Below, piece by piece: positions 45,146 to 56,298 of a stretch of DNA of 64,000 nt; the first letter of the stretch is position 1; each line of letters opens with the position of its first letter. The position numbers and the translations under genes are program-made. The notes beneath the pieces were generated by a model. It ran no database searches and was not told where the DNA came from. It worked only from the letters and a program-made list of their open reading frames with translations. Source of the DNA: Argyresthia goedartella (taxonomy: Eukaryota; Arthropoda; Insecta; Lepidoptera; Argyresthiidae); the NCBI GenBank assembly GCA_949825045.1, contig OX463807.1, positions 10,255,501-10,319,500 of the forward strand. The letters run 5' to 3'.

Positions 45146-45461
45146 TTTCAAGATCCCATTTTTTTAATTACCATTGTTCATAAAACGAGAAGGGTATTCT
45201 CTACAAAGTCTTTTTATTCACCTGCATAAATAATGATCCACCTGTTCCCTTTTAAACTGGTTCGAAATCACCGTCAAATTCATGACCTTGCCAACATTTG
45301 CCAGTTGAGTGAGATGACTATAAGCAGGTTTCAACTAAATAAACAATATATTTTTTTTCTCAACGCTCATTTTCCTTTATTTATGGCAACAAATATAATG
45401 ACCACCAAAATATTTTTTTCCTACCCCAATTGGCTAAATGTCCACCAAAAGTTGCGGAAAA

Positions 45462-45620
45462 TATCAGGGCAAAATACTGCGGTAGCTTAGGTGAAGGGTC
45501 AAGGGGGTGAGCGAAGCGAAGCCCGCCTTATTCTTCGTGTTAGGTTGAACATGTAAGAACAACAAAAAAATACTTAAAACATAAACTTAAGTACACAAAA
45601 CTTAAAAAGAAGTTTGGTGA
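45462..45620 (+). repeat. Hairpin repeat family H, copy 5
   Basis: AAATATCAGGGCAAAATACT, GGTGAGCGAAGCGAAGCCCG and GTTAGGTTGAACATGTAAGA. The stem is weakened by a CGCC/CCC difference. Between copies 4 and 5 (45146-45461) nothing else is recognised. Confidence 0.75.
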
Positions 45621-46390
45621 TCATTTATCCAAACAATTTGGTGAACATCCATCCATTTTGGCAGTCATTTTGAATTTATTGGTGGTAAATTTTCGAATTT
45701 TTTGTTAATCGTTTAAACACAAGCCTTTGTTTATGTCGGTAAGCTGCTCTCTACGCCACTACGTCATTACATTCACACAGCACGTTCCTATATTTTTTTT
45801 TTAAGTAAATTCTATTTTGTGGAGCAATTTCCAAGTGTTTCCTGGAAATTAATGTCTTCCATAAGAACATTAAGTAACTTCGTTAAGGTCGGAATTTATT
45901 TTCTTAGCGAATAAAATTCATGTATCTTTCTTCTTTCTTACATGGTCCATTACCGCGGTTACGCGCGGGGCATCGCTAATTTGAATCTTATGCCATGGTA
46001 ATAAAATTCTAAATCCACAACGGGAAATTATTTTTCTAAAAATGGCATGCTGCTTGAGCCCTTAAAACACCAATGTCAAAATCATCAATTTCTAGTTTCA
46101 CTGCTTTCCTTTCTCTTTTCTTGCCAGAGGTAGAGATTTCAGAATAAGTTTCTTCAGCCTGTTTCTCTAATTTTTTGTTTAGTTTAACAAATCGACCTTA
46201 AGCCATTTGATTGAATGCAGGCCCTTAGTTAATTGCCCGGGCTTTTGACTAAGTGCCTTATTTATCCAAAAGGCGACGACATATGTATTTAAAAAGGAAT
46301 TTTGAAACCTGTCACTGTACATACTTAAACAATTTGACGTCAATGACAATACTCGCACGATTTGACCGAGCACAGTCAAGTTGCACTTTC
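45621..46390. other. Unassigned AT-rich region
   Basis: No supported gene. A patch at 45950-45975 (ACCGCGGTTACGCGCGGGGC) is GC-rich. Confidence 0.35.
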
Positions 46391-46439
46391 ACTTATAACT
46401 CACATTACATCTCTAGTCCCATAGTCTAGTCTAGATATG

Positions 46440-46565
46440 CCTCTCATCAGCTGCAGGCTGAATACTATCCATTTTTGTTTATAGCCGACAGAGTATCTAC
46501 CAGCTTCCATGGTTTCAAGTCTCAAGTTACGCCTTTCATCAGTTGCAGGCTGAATAAAATCCGTA
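46440..46565 (-). repeat. Direct duplication around CATCAGCTGCAGGCTGAATA
   Basis: TCATCAGCTGCAGGCTGAAT (from about 46445) and TCATCAGTTGCAGGCTGAAT (from about 46537) recur about 92 bp apart. Each is followed by similar ATCCATTTTT/ATCCGTATTT sequence. Confidence 0.5.
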
Positions 46566-47085
46566 TTTAGGGCTCCGTATCTGAAGGGTCCATACGGAGC
46601 CCTATTGCTGTCACTCACGTGTCCGTCCGTCAGTCCGTCGTCTATTAGGTTAACAGGTTTAACAGCAAACGGTCTTCAAACTTTCACAGTGCTAAAGGGG
46701 GTGTTGAATCAAAGCCATAAAAAACAATGTTTTAAGGGATGCTATAAAGCTAAAGGATGGCGAAAAAAAAAATTGGCCTACCCCATCGAATGGAGTTTCG
46801 TTGTTTAGAGCTCGCTGAGTAGATAAATAAGTTTTTTTTTTTGTTTCGAAAAATATTGGAAAAGAGAAGGATGAGAAAATTTTAACTTCCCATTGACCTT
46901 ATGACCTTAAAAGTTGATAATGTTTATAATTACGTTTATTTTTCTAACAAATACCAATATATTTATAAATCAGTTATTTTCTTTGAATTTCCTTCATTTT
47001 CGGCTTATATTCTACATTTAGTATGGAACCCTGAATATGCGAAGTCCGACACGCACTTGGCCGCTTTTTAGTTCATCGAGAGATT
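46558..47085 (-). repeat. Common lepidopteran repeat, minus-strand copy
   Basis: TTAGGGCTCCGTATCTGAAG at one end, GTGTCCGTCCGTCAGTCCGT in the microsatellite region, and TATGGAACCCTGAATATGCG with CACGCACTTGGCCGCTTTTT at the other end. This is the inverted order of 43490-43920. CTCCGTATCTGAAGGGTCCA and CATACGGAGCCC also pair locally. Confidence 0.6.
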
Positions 47086-47720
47086 AATGGATATTTCTTT
47101 CTAGATTCTAGTGAAAATACAGTTATTTTTTGTGTATCGGTCTTCAATGATTAGCTACTAGTAAAGTTAACACTAACTTTTGTCGACAACCATATTACTA
47201 ACACGCCTGAAAGCCGCCGAAAATAAATGGGACATTATATTCGATGGCCTAACTAAGGGTCACTTATCAAGTTATGATTATGACCAATTTAGTGGCCGGC
47301 CATTTAACTGCACAAAGTGTTTGAGAGAGGAACCTTATGGAACCATGGTTGTGTGTACCATTGTTGACAAAAGAGCAAGCAATTACTATTTTCTAATCTA
47401 ACTATGACGCTAATCGAGAGTTATCGAACAGCCTGCAAGGACAATCAAAACAAGTTCTCTTTTTTAGAACTACCACTACTCAACCACTACTCAAAAGGGT
47501 AATTCAGAAACATGTCCCATAACAGTAAAGACAACTTTCTGATATATAGGGTATACATTCAGTAAATCATGCATAGCAATGTGCATAAGAGTGGTATGCT
47601 AAAATCAATAATCCTAGGGTTAAAAACATTAATCATAGGTTGTGAAAAATTACATGACCCGGTTTTCAGTAAGAATTTTGCTTGTAAAAAAAACATTTAT
47701 AAGCCGTTCACACCTAAAAA
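47086..47720. other. Unassigned region
   Basis: An open frame at 47180-47401 has two Cys (FNCTKCLREEP) but no family I recognise. No supported gene. Confidence 0.3.
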
Positions 47721-47724
47721 CATG

Positions 47725-48175
47725 ATAAATTACATAGACCTCAATTCTCACGCCGCATTTTTTGGGGTTCCGAGGAGAAACAAGGAACTCACCACAGGGA
47801 TAGTCCTACTCTCAATATATTTAAAAGTCGCGTGAAGAAGCATTACCTCTCTCTAGAATTACAGGTAGTATGTATGTAAGTATTTATTAGCACATTTATA
47901 TATAATAGTAGTAGTTAGTATTATATTATAAGTCATTTAATGACTATATTATAATTATAGTCATTAAATGTTTTATTTAATTTATTTATATTTATGTAAG
48001 TACTCGTTTATTTCGTCATATTGTTGTACACATAGGTCTACCCCTGCTCAGCAATCAACATCTCCAAGCTAAACCTGGATTGCTGGAAAAGATCTCTTAT
48101 TAGAGATAAGCTCGCATTTGTATACTATTTTTATGTAACTCTTTTTATATCATTTGTGTGCAATAAAGAAATTAT
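47725..48175 (+). repeat. LINE 3' end: RT C-terminus remnant and hairpin tail
   Basis: A frame around 47775-47865 reads RRNKELTTGI and, one frame over, LNIFKSRVKKHYL, which resembles the extreme C-terminus of CR1/L2-type RT proteins. The 3' UTR follows, with a 15+7+15-bp perfect hairpin at 47934-47970. Then comes the tail GATTGCTGGAAAAGATCTCT with TTAGAGATAAGCTCGCA (48078-48116), and it ends at AATAAAGAAATTATG. This is the fullest of four tail copies. Confidence 0.6.
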
Positions 48176-48360
48176 GTATTATGAACTCTTTTAGTTTCGT
48201 CAAGTCTGTTTGTCCGTCTGTCCGTCCGTATGTTACAGCAACTTTTTTCCGAAACTATTAGAACTACACAGTTGAAACTTGGTATGTAGATATAAACTTC
48301 TAAAAAAACTAAGGGGGGCTCCCGATACATGGAACTGAAACCAAAAAAAAAAAACATCTA
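48176..48360 (+). repeat. Partial copy of the common lepidopteran repeat
   Basis: TGTTTGTCCGTCTGTCCGTC, CCGAAACTATTAGAACTACA and CTTGGTATGTAGATATAAAC, then GGGGGGCTCCCGATACATG. The order and motifs match the internal part of the 43490/46558 family. Confidence 0.4.
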
Positions 48361-48889
48361 ACATCATTATATGTGTTGTGTGTTTATAGATTAATCTTTA
48401 AAATGACGTTGAGGTTCCCAAAACCATTTTCCTCAAAGTAAAACGTTAAAGAGAGACCCTTCCAAAGTGGAAACAATTGTGTCACAAAATCTAAAAAATA
48501 TGTAGGATGTGTCTCAATAAACATTTTCAACGAAAATTGGTTTGAACAAAATAAAATAAGCAGTTTTTAAGATATAAAACGTTAATTAAAGACCGCAAAT
48601 ATAACTTTGTCATTCATACAAACACTATTAAATACAAAGTAATTATTTGCTGGTGAAGAATGATAGTGACATTTGGCTAGGATGTATCAGGTGTATGTTT
48701 AGTGAGTAACTTCCTTATTTTATTTATTTAGGCTTGCTACCTACATTTGGTGCGGTTTTGGTTTAAGCTTACAATAGTCAAATTTGTCAATTCTAAATTT
48801 CACAGATTTTTAAATCATGTTCGATTCGAACACTTCACAAACATCCCGTACAAAATGCATACTATACATACATACAATTGCACTTTATT
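48361..48889. other. Unassigned AT-rich region
   Basis: No supported gene or repeat. Confidence 0.35.
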
Positions 48890-49750
48890 ATCATTAGCCA
48901 ACGTCTCCCCATTGCTGGGCAAAGGCCTTCCCCCTCTTCCACTTTTCACGCTCCTGGAGCTCTATTTTTGAATCACTCGTGGGACATAATATATCGCATG
49001 AGACATATGTCACGTTCGACTTACAAGTAGCATGACGTTGATTTTCTGCATTTTTGAATCGTTCGTCATCGGTGTTGCCAATAAATTTGGAAATGTTGAT
49101 TTTGATCTGTTGCTCGCAGAAAAAGTAAAAACCGGTAAATATCGCTTAAGAAACAGAACGTTAAATGCTCTCATATTTTGCTGTATGACAGTTGTCTGTT
49201 CAATTAAGCTGCCTACTAAATCCTAGCAATAATATGGAACAAATCGGGTTGTTCAATCTGTCGCAAATGTCACATATTTGACGTTTTGGATTCCAATTTG
49301 AAAAAACGCGCGAAAACAGCAAACTCTGACACTTCAAATTGTATTGACACTGTTGACATTAGCTTTGACGTATTTGACGTTTATTCTACTATTCGACTAG
49401 CGCAACGAGTGGTGCTGACCAGTTGTTGTAGGCGAATGACTGAAAAATACGAAATTTCGGATGTCGAAGGAGTATCAGTAGAAAAGAGCGCTCGCGTGAC
49501 ATGAAAGTCATGCGAGCGATTCAAAAATAGAGCTCCTGGGCTCTTTCCTACCAGTTTTTGACGTGATACCTCAGCTCGTCACTCCAGCGCTTCCTAGGGC
49601 GACCATATGCGTTTTGCATTTGGGATCCAGAGGATGATAATTTGGCCGCGTAAAGCCGCATTATGTGTATGAATCAGCCCTGAATGTACTGAAACCGCAC
49701 AGCTCGTGTCCTCCCTTTTTTGCTATTTTGGAAATTTAACGTCAACAAAA
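48890..49750 (-). pseudogene. RTE-like LINE C-terminal fragment (minus), split by an inverted-repeat element
   Basis: Minus-strand pieces 49750-49536 and 48956-48890 join across the insertion. They read a YGRPRKRWSDELRYH-like motif (about 49570-49615) and, after the junction, a KRGKAFAQQWGDV-like end (about 48900-48945). This is the GRP..RW.D...QQW signature of RTE ORF2 termini. Stops are present. Another RTE end lies at 23340-23660. Confidence 0.6.
48957..49535. mobile_element. 579-bp inverted-repeat element nested in an RTE fragment
   Basis: GAGCTCTATTTTTGAATC (48957-48974) and GATTCAAAAATAGAGCTC (49518-49535) are perfect 18-bp inverted ends. Sequence continuity of the interrupted RTE fragment across the site, sharing CTG on both sides, suggests a short target duplication. 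A subterminal copy ATTTTTGAATCGTTCGTC lies at about 49048. Short open frames inside lack transposase motifs, so it is probably non-autonomous. Confidence 0.7.
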
Positions 49751-50380
49751 CCGGTTACCATATGGAAAAATTCAAATTCCGGAGATTAGGCCTGATTTGT
49801 ATTGGAAATTCCTGAGATTAAGTCGTTATTTCAATTAAAACGTAATGTAACTCTACAACCTATATTTACAATAAAAAGTAACAATTAAAAAAATGTAAAA
49901 AAATAATGTAATTTGTGATTTTAGTCAGGCTGTTTGATCTCTTAGTTACTGGAGAGTTTACACGAAAGATACTGTCGATTTGCTCGGTTTTATTGAAAAT
50001 TCCTGAATTCCGGAGATCTTACGACAATTCCGGAGTTCCTGAGATTGGTCTATAAGTCCAGAGATCTCCTAGAGAACCCTACGTGTACCTGTCAGCTCAG
50101 CCCGCGGAAGGTGTTGAGCCAATGATTTAATGTGTATTGTAAACTGCAACTCTACGTGACTCGTTAACTCTATTGAGTAAGCAAACAATAAGTAGGTACC
50201 TACTTTTGCCATGCTTTCACGGTTAATCAAAGTTAAATCGTTATTTGAAAAGCTTGTGTAGGCATTATTAAAGCAGGAAACATCGTGAGGAGTATTCATT
50301 ACTCTGATTTGTCACATTAACTGGTTGGTATATTTAATCACCACACGTCCGTGGTGAATATGATTAATACTAATTTTCAC
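49751..50380. other. Unassigned AT-rich region
   Basis: Repeated phrases such as ATTCCGGAGATT, TTCCTGAGATT, TTCCGGAGATC and CCAGAGATCTCC (49780-50070) suggest an old degenerate repeat. No gene. Confidence 0.35.
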
Positions 50381-50505
50381 AGCTAATATCAGGGCAAAAC
50401 TCTGCGGTAGCTTAGCTGAAAGATAAAGAAGGGGGTGAGCGAAGCGAAGCGCCCTTTATCCTTCGTGTTAGGTTGTACATGTAAGAACACCAAAAAATAC
50501 TTAAT
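50380..50505 (+). repeat. Hairpin repeat family H, copy 6
   Basis: AATATCAGGGCAAAACTCTG, GGGGGTGAGCGAAGCGAAGC, CCCTTTATCCTTCGTGTTAG and TGTACATGTAAGAACACC. The stem has small interruptions. Confidence 0.75.
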
Positions 50506-51413
50506 ACGCCGGTAGACAGCCGATTAAGTGCAATATGAGGCGAACGCCAATGTTCGTTCGACATATCGCTATCTCTCCTGACGCGTGCGGGCGCACATTG
50601 GGACGGATTTCAAAATGGCGGACTTAGGTTTTTTTGTTACATATCATTATTTTATTTATGGTATTCGATAGTCCTAATTAAAGCAATCATATGTTCTATA
50701 ATTAATAATAAATGAAAAAGGCATGTTTTTTTTGTTTCGTATTGTAGATGTTATAAATATAAATTTATCTAAAGCTACGAACGAAGTGGCAAAAAATTTA
50801 AGTGTTAAAAATATCTCATAATTTTGAAAAGCCAGAGTTCAAAACCTACATTCCTTCTTTGATTTGTTTTCTCTATAGCAATGAGATGTTATACTTAGCG
50901 AAGTTTCACTGTTTCATTAGTTAATACTATTTATTCACTCACTTGAATGAACAATTGGGTAATGTAACTGAATGTATGTGGTGACTCCACAAGACGGGTG
51001 AATCCGTATGGCTACGATTAGGATACAACAACATTAAGCAAAATCGGGCTCTATGCTAATCTCTTTGTGATATGTCAGGTTTCTGTTTTCAAACCCAAAT
51101 TATTTAATGTTATATTCAAACTTTCAGTTACAGCATGTACACACACCAAATGAAGATTCACTCTATTTGACAAACGTGCTTTCGACTATTCACAGTATAG
51201 CCCAACCGGAAATGAGTACTCAGTATGCAAACACACTTACGGGGTGTACGGCAGTGTACGTAGCATACCCTCACTCGATTGACTCCGCATTTGCGGTATT
51301 TGGGGAACATCAAAATTGTACGTCGAGCGAGATATTCGCAGGATGTTATTCATCTGCCAATTTAATCTAACGACGAAAGAGTTTCTCGAGTTTGCTACAT
51401 ACACATTCATCTG
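50506..51413. other. Unassigned region
   Basis: No supported gene. TCAAAATGGCGGACTT at about 50610-50625 resembles a Pho/YY1-type motif. Confidence 0.3.
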
Positions 51414-51462
51414 TAATAATAATAACCTTGGACACTATTCACATACATTGATCTAGCCGATG
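51414..51462 (-). repeat. SINE S1 3'-end fragment
   Basis: TAATAATAATAACCTTGGAC, then ACTATTCACATACATTGATC and TAGC, is the inverted S1 3' end (compare 11505-11550). Confidence 0.7.
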
Positions 51463-51487
51463 ATAGCATGATAAGACTTGTGGGGTA

Positions 51488-53010
51488 TATCAAAGTCATT
51501 GGTTCAATAAAACTTATATATTTAATAAATGTGTTGATGATGGAGCTTTCCCAGACCTCATGAAACACAGTAAACTTATACCTTTGTTCAAGTCGGGAGA
51601 CAAGGGTGATCCTTCAAATTTCAGACCAATATCTGTTCTTCCAGCACTAAGTAAATTTTTTGAAAAGATTATACTCAATCAAATGCTCTCACACTTCAAC
51701 CGAACAAAACAACTCCACGCCAAGCAATACGGTTTCACTAGGGGTAAATCGACTACGGATGCAGGTATTACCCTTATATCTCATATTTATTCTGCATGAT
51801 ATTCTGGATAGTATCGGTGTTTATTGCGATCTGTCGAAGGCATTTGATTGTGTTGATCATGATACGCTACTAATGAAATTAAATCATTATGGAGTTAGAA
51901 ATAAAGCGTTGTATCTACTAAGATCATACCTAAGCAATAGAATTCAAAAGTCAGAAGTCATCGGCGTTAAATCTGATGGATCGGGAGTAAAAATTGGCGT
52001 TCCACAAGGTTCCATATTAGACCCTTTCTTATTCCTGGTATAAATTAACGATCTGCCTTTTATGGTGGAGAAATTGACTAACATAGTGTTGTTTGCTGAT
52101 GATACGTCACTGGTCTTCAAAATTGAAAGACAAAAAGAAGATTTTGATGATGTCAATGAAGTATTATCGTTAACCTTGAATTGGTTCACAGTTAACAATT
52201 TGTTGTTAAATGCTTGTAAAACCAAATATATCAAATTCTCACTTCCAAATGTCAGGAAAGTTGGGACCAGTTAAGTGATTGACAGCGTTGGAATTAGTAA
52301 ATGACACGAAGTAGTAATAGTAAATGACAGTGTCATGTCCTATGGTATCTTGTTGTGGGGGAAAGCAGCGGATATTCAAACTATTTTTATTTTACAGAAA
52401 ATACCTATTCGAGCAATTTATAATTTAAAACGCACAGACTCCTTTAGAGAGCTTTTTAAAGAAATTGACATACTAACTGTAGCTGTAGCAAGAACCTTAC
52501 AAATTTTCCCAAACTTAAAGATAGCTTTAATGTTAACCTGAGAAATAATCACAGACTACTTGCGCCCCGGTTTAGACTCGCGAAGGTTAGCAATTCTTTC
52601 AAGGGTTAATGCATTCTCTACTACAACAAGATACCTCTGGAGATCTTGAAATTGCGATTTGAGCAATTTAAAAACCATGTTAAAGCGATTTTATCGAAAA
52701 AGGGATATTACAATGTTCAAGATTACTTAAATGATGGAATACTGTATGGGGTTAATCTGGCTCAACACAGACCTTGCTGCTAATAATTTTGTAATTATTT
52801 ATTCCTGCTTATTAATTATGATAATGACATAAGTATATATTTTTTGTATTAGTTAAGCATAAGCAATTTTTAAAAGAGATCTAAAAATCAATCTGTGGGA
52901 GTTTCTACGCCCTTCTTCTCCTACAGTGGTCCAATGTACAGAAGTGGCAAAAAATGACGATTGCTAAGTATATGTAAATATCTACAGTAATAAAGAAAGA
53001 CATTTGTAAT
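51488..53010 (+). pseudogene. LINE copy C (same family as A and B), broken RT
   Basis: The 5'-truncated copy starts near 51488. Frames give SNFRPISVLPALSKFFEKII (51617-51676), a frameshift near 51790, then VYCDLSKAFDCVDHDTLLMK, GVPQGSILDPFLFLV and a TAA at 52041-52043 where Tyr of the usual YIND is expected. FADDTSLVFKI with both catalytic Asp intact follows (about 52090-52120), then WFTVNNLLLN. A deletion near 52265-52335 removes part of the thumb. MSYGILLWG and later pieces end near 52790 with VNLAQHRPCC in one frame. The 3' UTR ends around 53010. It is highly similar to copy B. Confidence 0.88.
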
Positions 53011-53017
53011 TTGGAAT

Positions 53018-53232
53018 TTTTAGCCCCAAACTAGGATTCCCTGTATCTTGGGTAATAGACAACGATACACATGCTTATATAGATAAATATTATACTTAGG
53101 TAGAAAACAACCAGGACTAGGGTATCTGTCCTCATTAAACAAACATTTGCCCCCACCGGGACTTGAACCCGGGAGACCCATGGCTTCGTGGTAAGGGTCA
53201 CTGCCGACTCGGCTATTCCGGTCGTCATCTAT
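53018..53232 (-). repeat. SINE S1 copy, minus strand, near full length
   Basis: On the minus strand: TAGCCGAGTCGGCAGTGACC, GGTTCAAGTCCCGGTGGGGG, CCCTAGTCCTGG and CCAAGATACAGGGAATCCTA. It abuts the 3' end of LINE copy C. Confidence 0.85.
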
Positions 53233-53477
53233 GATTTGATCTGCCAAATAACTTTACTATATCATGTACTTATGTAATAACAAGAATGATCATAATATTG
53301 ATGACATACATTTAAAAGCACTAGCATAAATCTGTTGTCGCCGTACTATTTAGTAATCTGTGCCGTAACGCTCTAATACCTATAACAAGTCGTCGCCAAA
53401 CTCGCCATGTATTTGAAAATATTTGCTGTACGTTAAACATAAATTGTAATTGTTAAGTGGTACCACACTAACCCTGC

Positions 53478-53625
53478 ATCGTGGGAACCAGAAACAGCGA
53501 CGTCACACACATATGAACATCCAAAACATGGGTATTTTTTTCTTTCTCTCCAGTCGGGTTTCGAAGCCGGGACCTCTTACTTGGGAAGAACAGTCTCGGG
53601 CGTAACACCACAAAGGTCATCTTTA
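53478..53625 (-). repeat. SINE S2 copy, minus strand
   Basis: GGGAACCAGAAACAGCGACG, TCACACACATATGAACATCC and GGTTTCGAAGCCGGGACCTC are the inverted S2 body and B-box region. ACACCACAAAGGTCATC corresponds to its A-box region. Confidence 0.75.
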
Positions 53626-55195
53626 TAACATTTGGGATTCAGTAACTCCAAACCACAGCCAAAAGAACGAATTTTATGTCATTCTTCCACAATGGGCGTC
53701 CATTCGGTCGATTGTGAACTATACTATCCTAGATATAGCTTTCCTCACAGTAGTTATACGCCCCGCTAGAAATGTTGTGAATAACTTCTCGCAGGAGAAA
53801 TCTGTCACGCATTGTTTAGCTACAAAGGCATCGGCCCTATGGGTATTAACTGTTATTGAAAGGGCTTTGTAAGTCCAAACTTTACTTACCCTCCAACACA
53901 CGTGTTTAAAAGTTTCTTAGAATGTGTCCTAAATAAGATTGTGCCCCCTTGGGGAAAGTTTAAAGACTTGAAACCATAGAAAAAGGAGTAGCAAGCAATG
54001 GTATCTACCATTATTACGAACTGTCATGTCAACTCGGCCGAATTGTGCCTCACATACTTCATAAACCCCTTTTGGTATTGTTTTATGTATTATATGGGCA
54101 GGAACCCCAAATTAGGATGCCATGTAACATTAAAACAGGAATATTCGAAAGCGAAACCAATAAAGGATAAAATCGCAAAGCAAGTGGTTATGGTTTTTTG
54201 TTATATTGTAAGGACCAGTAAGGGGAGTTTTAATTCAAATTTTCAACTTAAAAAATCATGTGCTAGTTGTGCACCAACCGAAATTTTGGGACTTTTTTCA
54301 CTTTTTGCTGTTAAAGTCATAAACTGTGCGTTCCTCGAAAACCATACGTAGGTAATATAGCAGTAAATGCAATTTGCATCAACTGCAGCTCTTTAAACCT
54401 AATAGGGATCAAGTAAAGACTTTTTGACAATTTTAAGTTTTGCTCCTCTGCGGCTCAAAATACTAGCAAAATGGCTTTTCCTATGACGAAAGTCATTAAA
54501 AATTATTGTAGTGCATTTAATCAGCTTTAATTAAAGCTCAAAACGAAGTAAATAAGCTTTGATGAAATAACGTATATATGCTCATCAGATTTTGCTTGTA
54601 AGCCCGTCTTTTCCCCGCATATCGTTAACCGCATAACAGCTGATATACGCTCGTTAACTTTTTGCTTTTACCTATTCTTTCTTTTTCACCTAACAATGTT
54701 GACTAAGACTTTGCGAGAAATGTCACTAATGATGAGCCTAGAACGTATGAATGCAACATTTTTTTCAGTTCCCTTTTTGTGCCATTTTCGTATCATTAAT
54801 TTCTCTTCATTTTTTTATATAATATAACCGAATTGGAGCCTTTAGATTGTTTTTTAGGGTACAGTCACCTTAAGGTGATAAGAAAATATAAAAAAGGAAT
54901 ACGAATGTAAATGAAAGTGGCAACGTTAATTACTTCCACATAAGAAAGAAAACAGAGCATAAACATTGCGCACGACTCAAACTAAAATAACGTTGCGCCA
55001 AACCACATAAACATAGTTTAGAAATAATATGCGCTATTTTGTCCAAAAAAAATTCAAGGAGAGTTAACGAATACATAATGCAATTTGGCAATCTCCCAGA
55101 GGCCAGTAAAACTATAGGGATGAACTACATGGTATACTCGGCGCCACGACTAAAGAGCTTTGTCCTTGGATGCGCAGTAGTCACTTTTCACAAGT
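53626..55195. other. Unassigned AT-rich region
   Basis: About 1.5 kb with no supported gene. The longest frame (53998-54351) has no recognisable motif. Confidence 0.35.
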
Positions 55196-55199
55196 GTTT

Positions 55200-55502
55200 G
55201 GCGCGGGGAAGTGAGGAGCGACGGGGGCGGTAGTCAGCGCCGGCACCTGAGTCGTTGATCAGTCGCTTCCCGATGCCCGCACCGAAAGCACGTCTCGAAG
55301 CTTCTTGAGTACAGTCGCATACAATATTACCCAACGTTATCTTTCGCCCCGGTCGAAAATGCCGAAAAATAAAGTACTGACTAGGCAAGCTAGAAAAATT
55401 GTTTACGATGTGAACTGTTATATCAAAAAAGAGTCTGATGAAATACTGATGAAGAAGTCTGATGAAAAACTTAATTGTGGTTTAATTGTTACAAATTATT
55501 AG
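55200..55502 (+). pseudogene. Possible first exon of an IS630-like transposase gene
   Basis: A GC-rich leader (55197-55290) precedes an ATG at 55360 opening MPKNKVLTRQARKIVYDVNC and ending KLNCGLIVTNY* at 55502. The start resembles the N-terminus of insect IS630-type transposase proteins that carry a helix-turn-helix next to a DDE domain; I recognise the opening motif only loosely. The DDE part does not follow. A related C-terminal fragment may be 44330-44620. Confidence 0.4.
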
Positions 55503-56298
55503 TCAGCGGGAAGAAAAGAGTGTGCAGGACTATTACTACAAGTATCTATATTCACTAGGCCCTAGTGACTAGGGGCATTCTATGCTAGGGGGTTATTTAT
55601 ATATAGGTTTCAACCTTGACGTTAACAAATGTTGTCAATAGAGAGTACCTATAGTTTATTTGACACAAAGTCCATTATTTACATCGGCTAATATCCCAAT
55701 CAACAAAATATCAAACAGAGAAAAAATAGAAGTGAAGAAAGTCCTGAACACTCATTCCTTCACACTAACCCTAAAAACGCACTTCGGAATTATGCCGCGA
55801 CTGTACACATGCGCAGTAATCCCCGCCAGTTTCTCCGAGAGCTCTTTATTCGTGGCGCCGAGTGTACGTAAAAAAGATAGATCAGACAGAATATTGAAAT
55901 AATGGTAGACAAACATTTTGACAGTTACTCGTAAAAACAAACACGAAATGGAAAGTAATAACGTAAGTTTTTTTATAAGTCTGCACTATCGATCAGAAAA
56001 TATTACCCCATTGCAATCTCTTGACTCTTGCGCTTAGGATAGAGTACGAGTAAAGTGAATTTTGGATTTCCAATCTTTGTGATTTCAGGATTCCAATGCA
56101 GGTGAGTTTAAGTAGGTTACACATGATAGTGTAGGGAAAACCCTACATGGTAACGACGGATTTGACCGATTTTTGATATGTGATATAAAGTAAGTTGACC
56201 TTGATTAAAGGCAAAAGAGGGTTCAATGACCTTGTCGGTGCATGACCTAATTGTTTGATGAATATTTTCGGAAGGACTTTAGAACTTGACCTACTTTC
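55503..56298. other. Unassigned region with a small palindrome
   Basis: CACTAGGCCCTAGTG at about 55553-55567 is a 15-bp palindrome. Otherwise there is no gene. Several TGACCTTGA motifs begin at about 56195. Confidence 0.35.

Noticed and set aside
47180..47401. Small zinc-binding protein (CTKC motif)
   Set aside because: Only a single Cys pair, no flanking evidence and no recognisable family.
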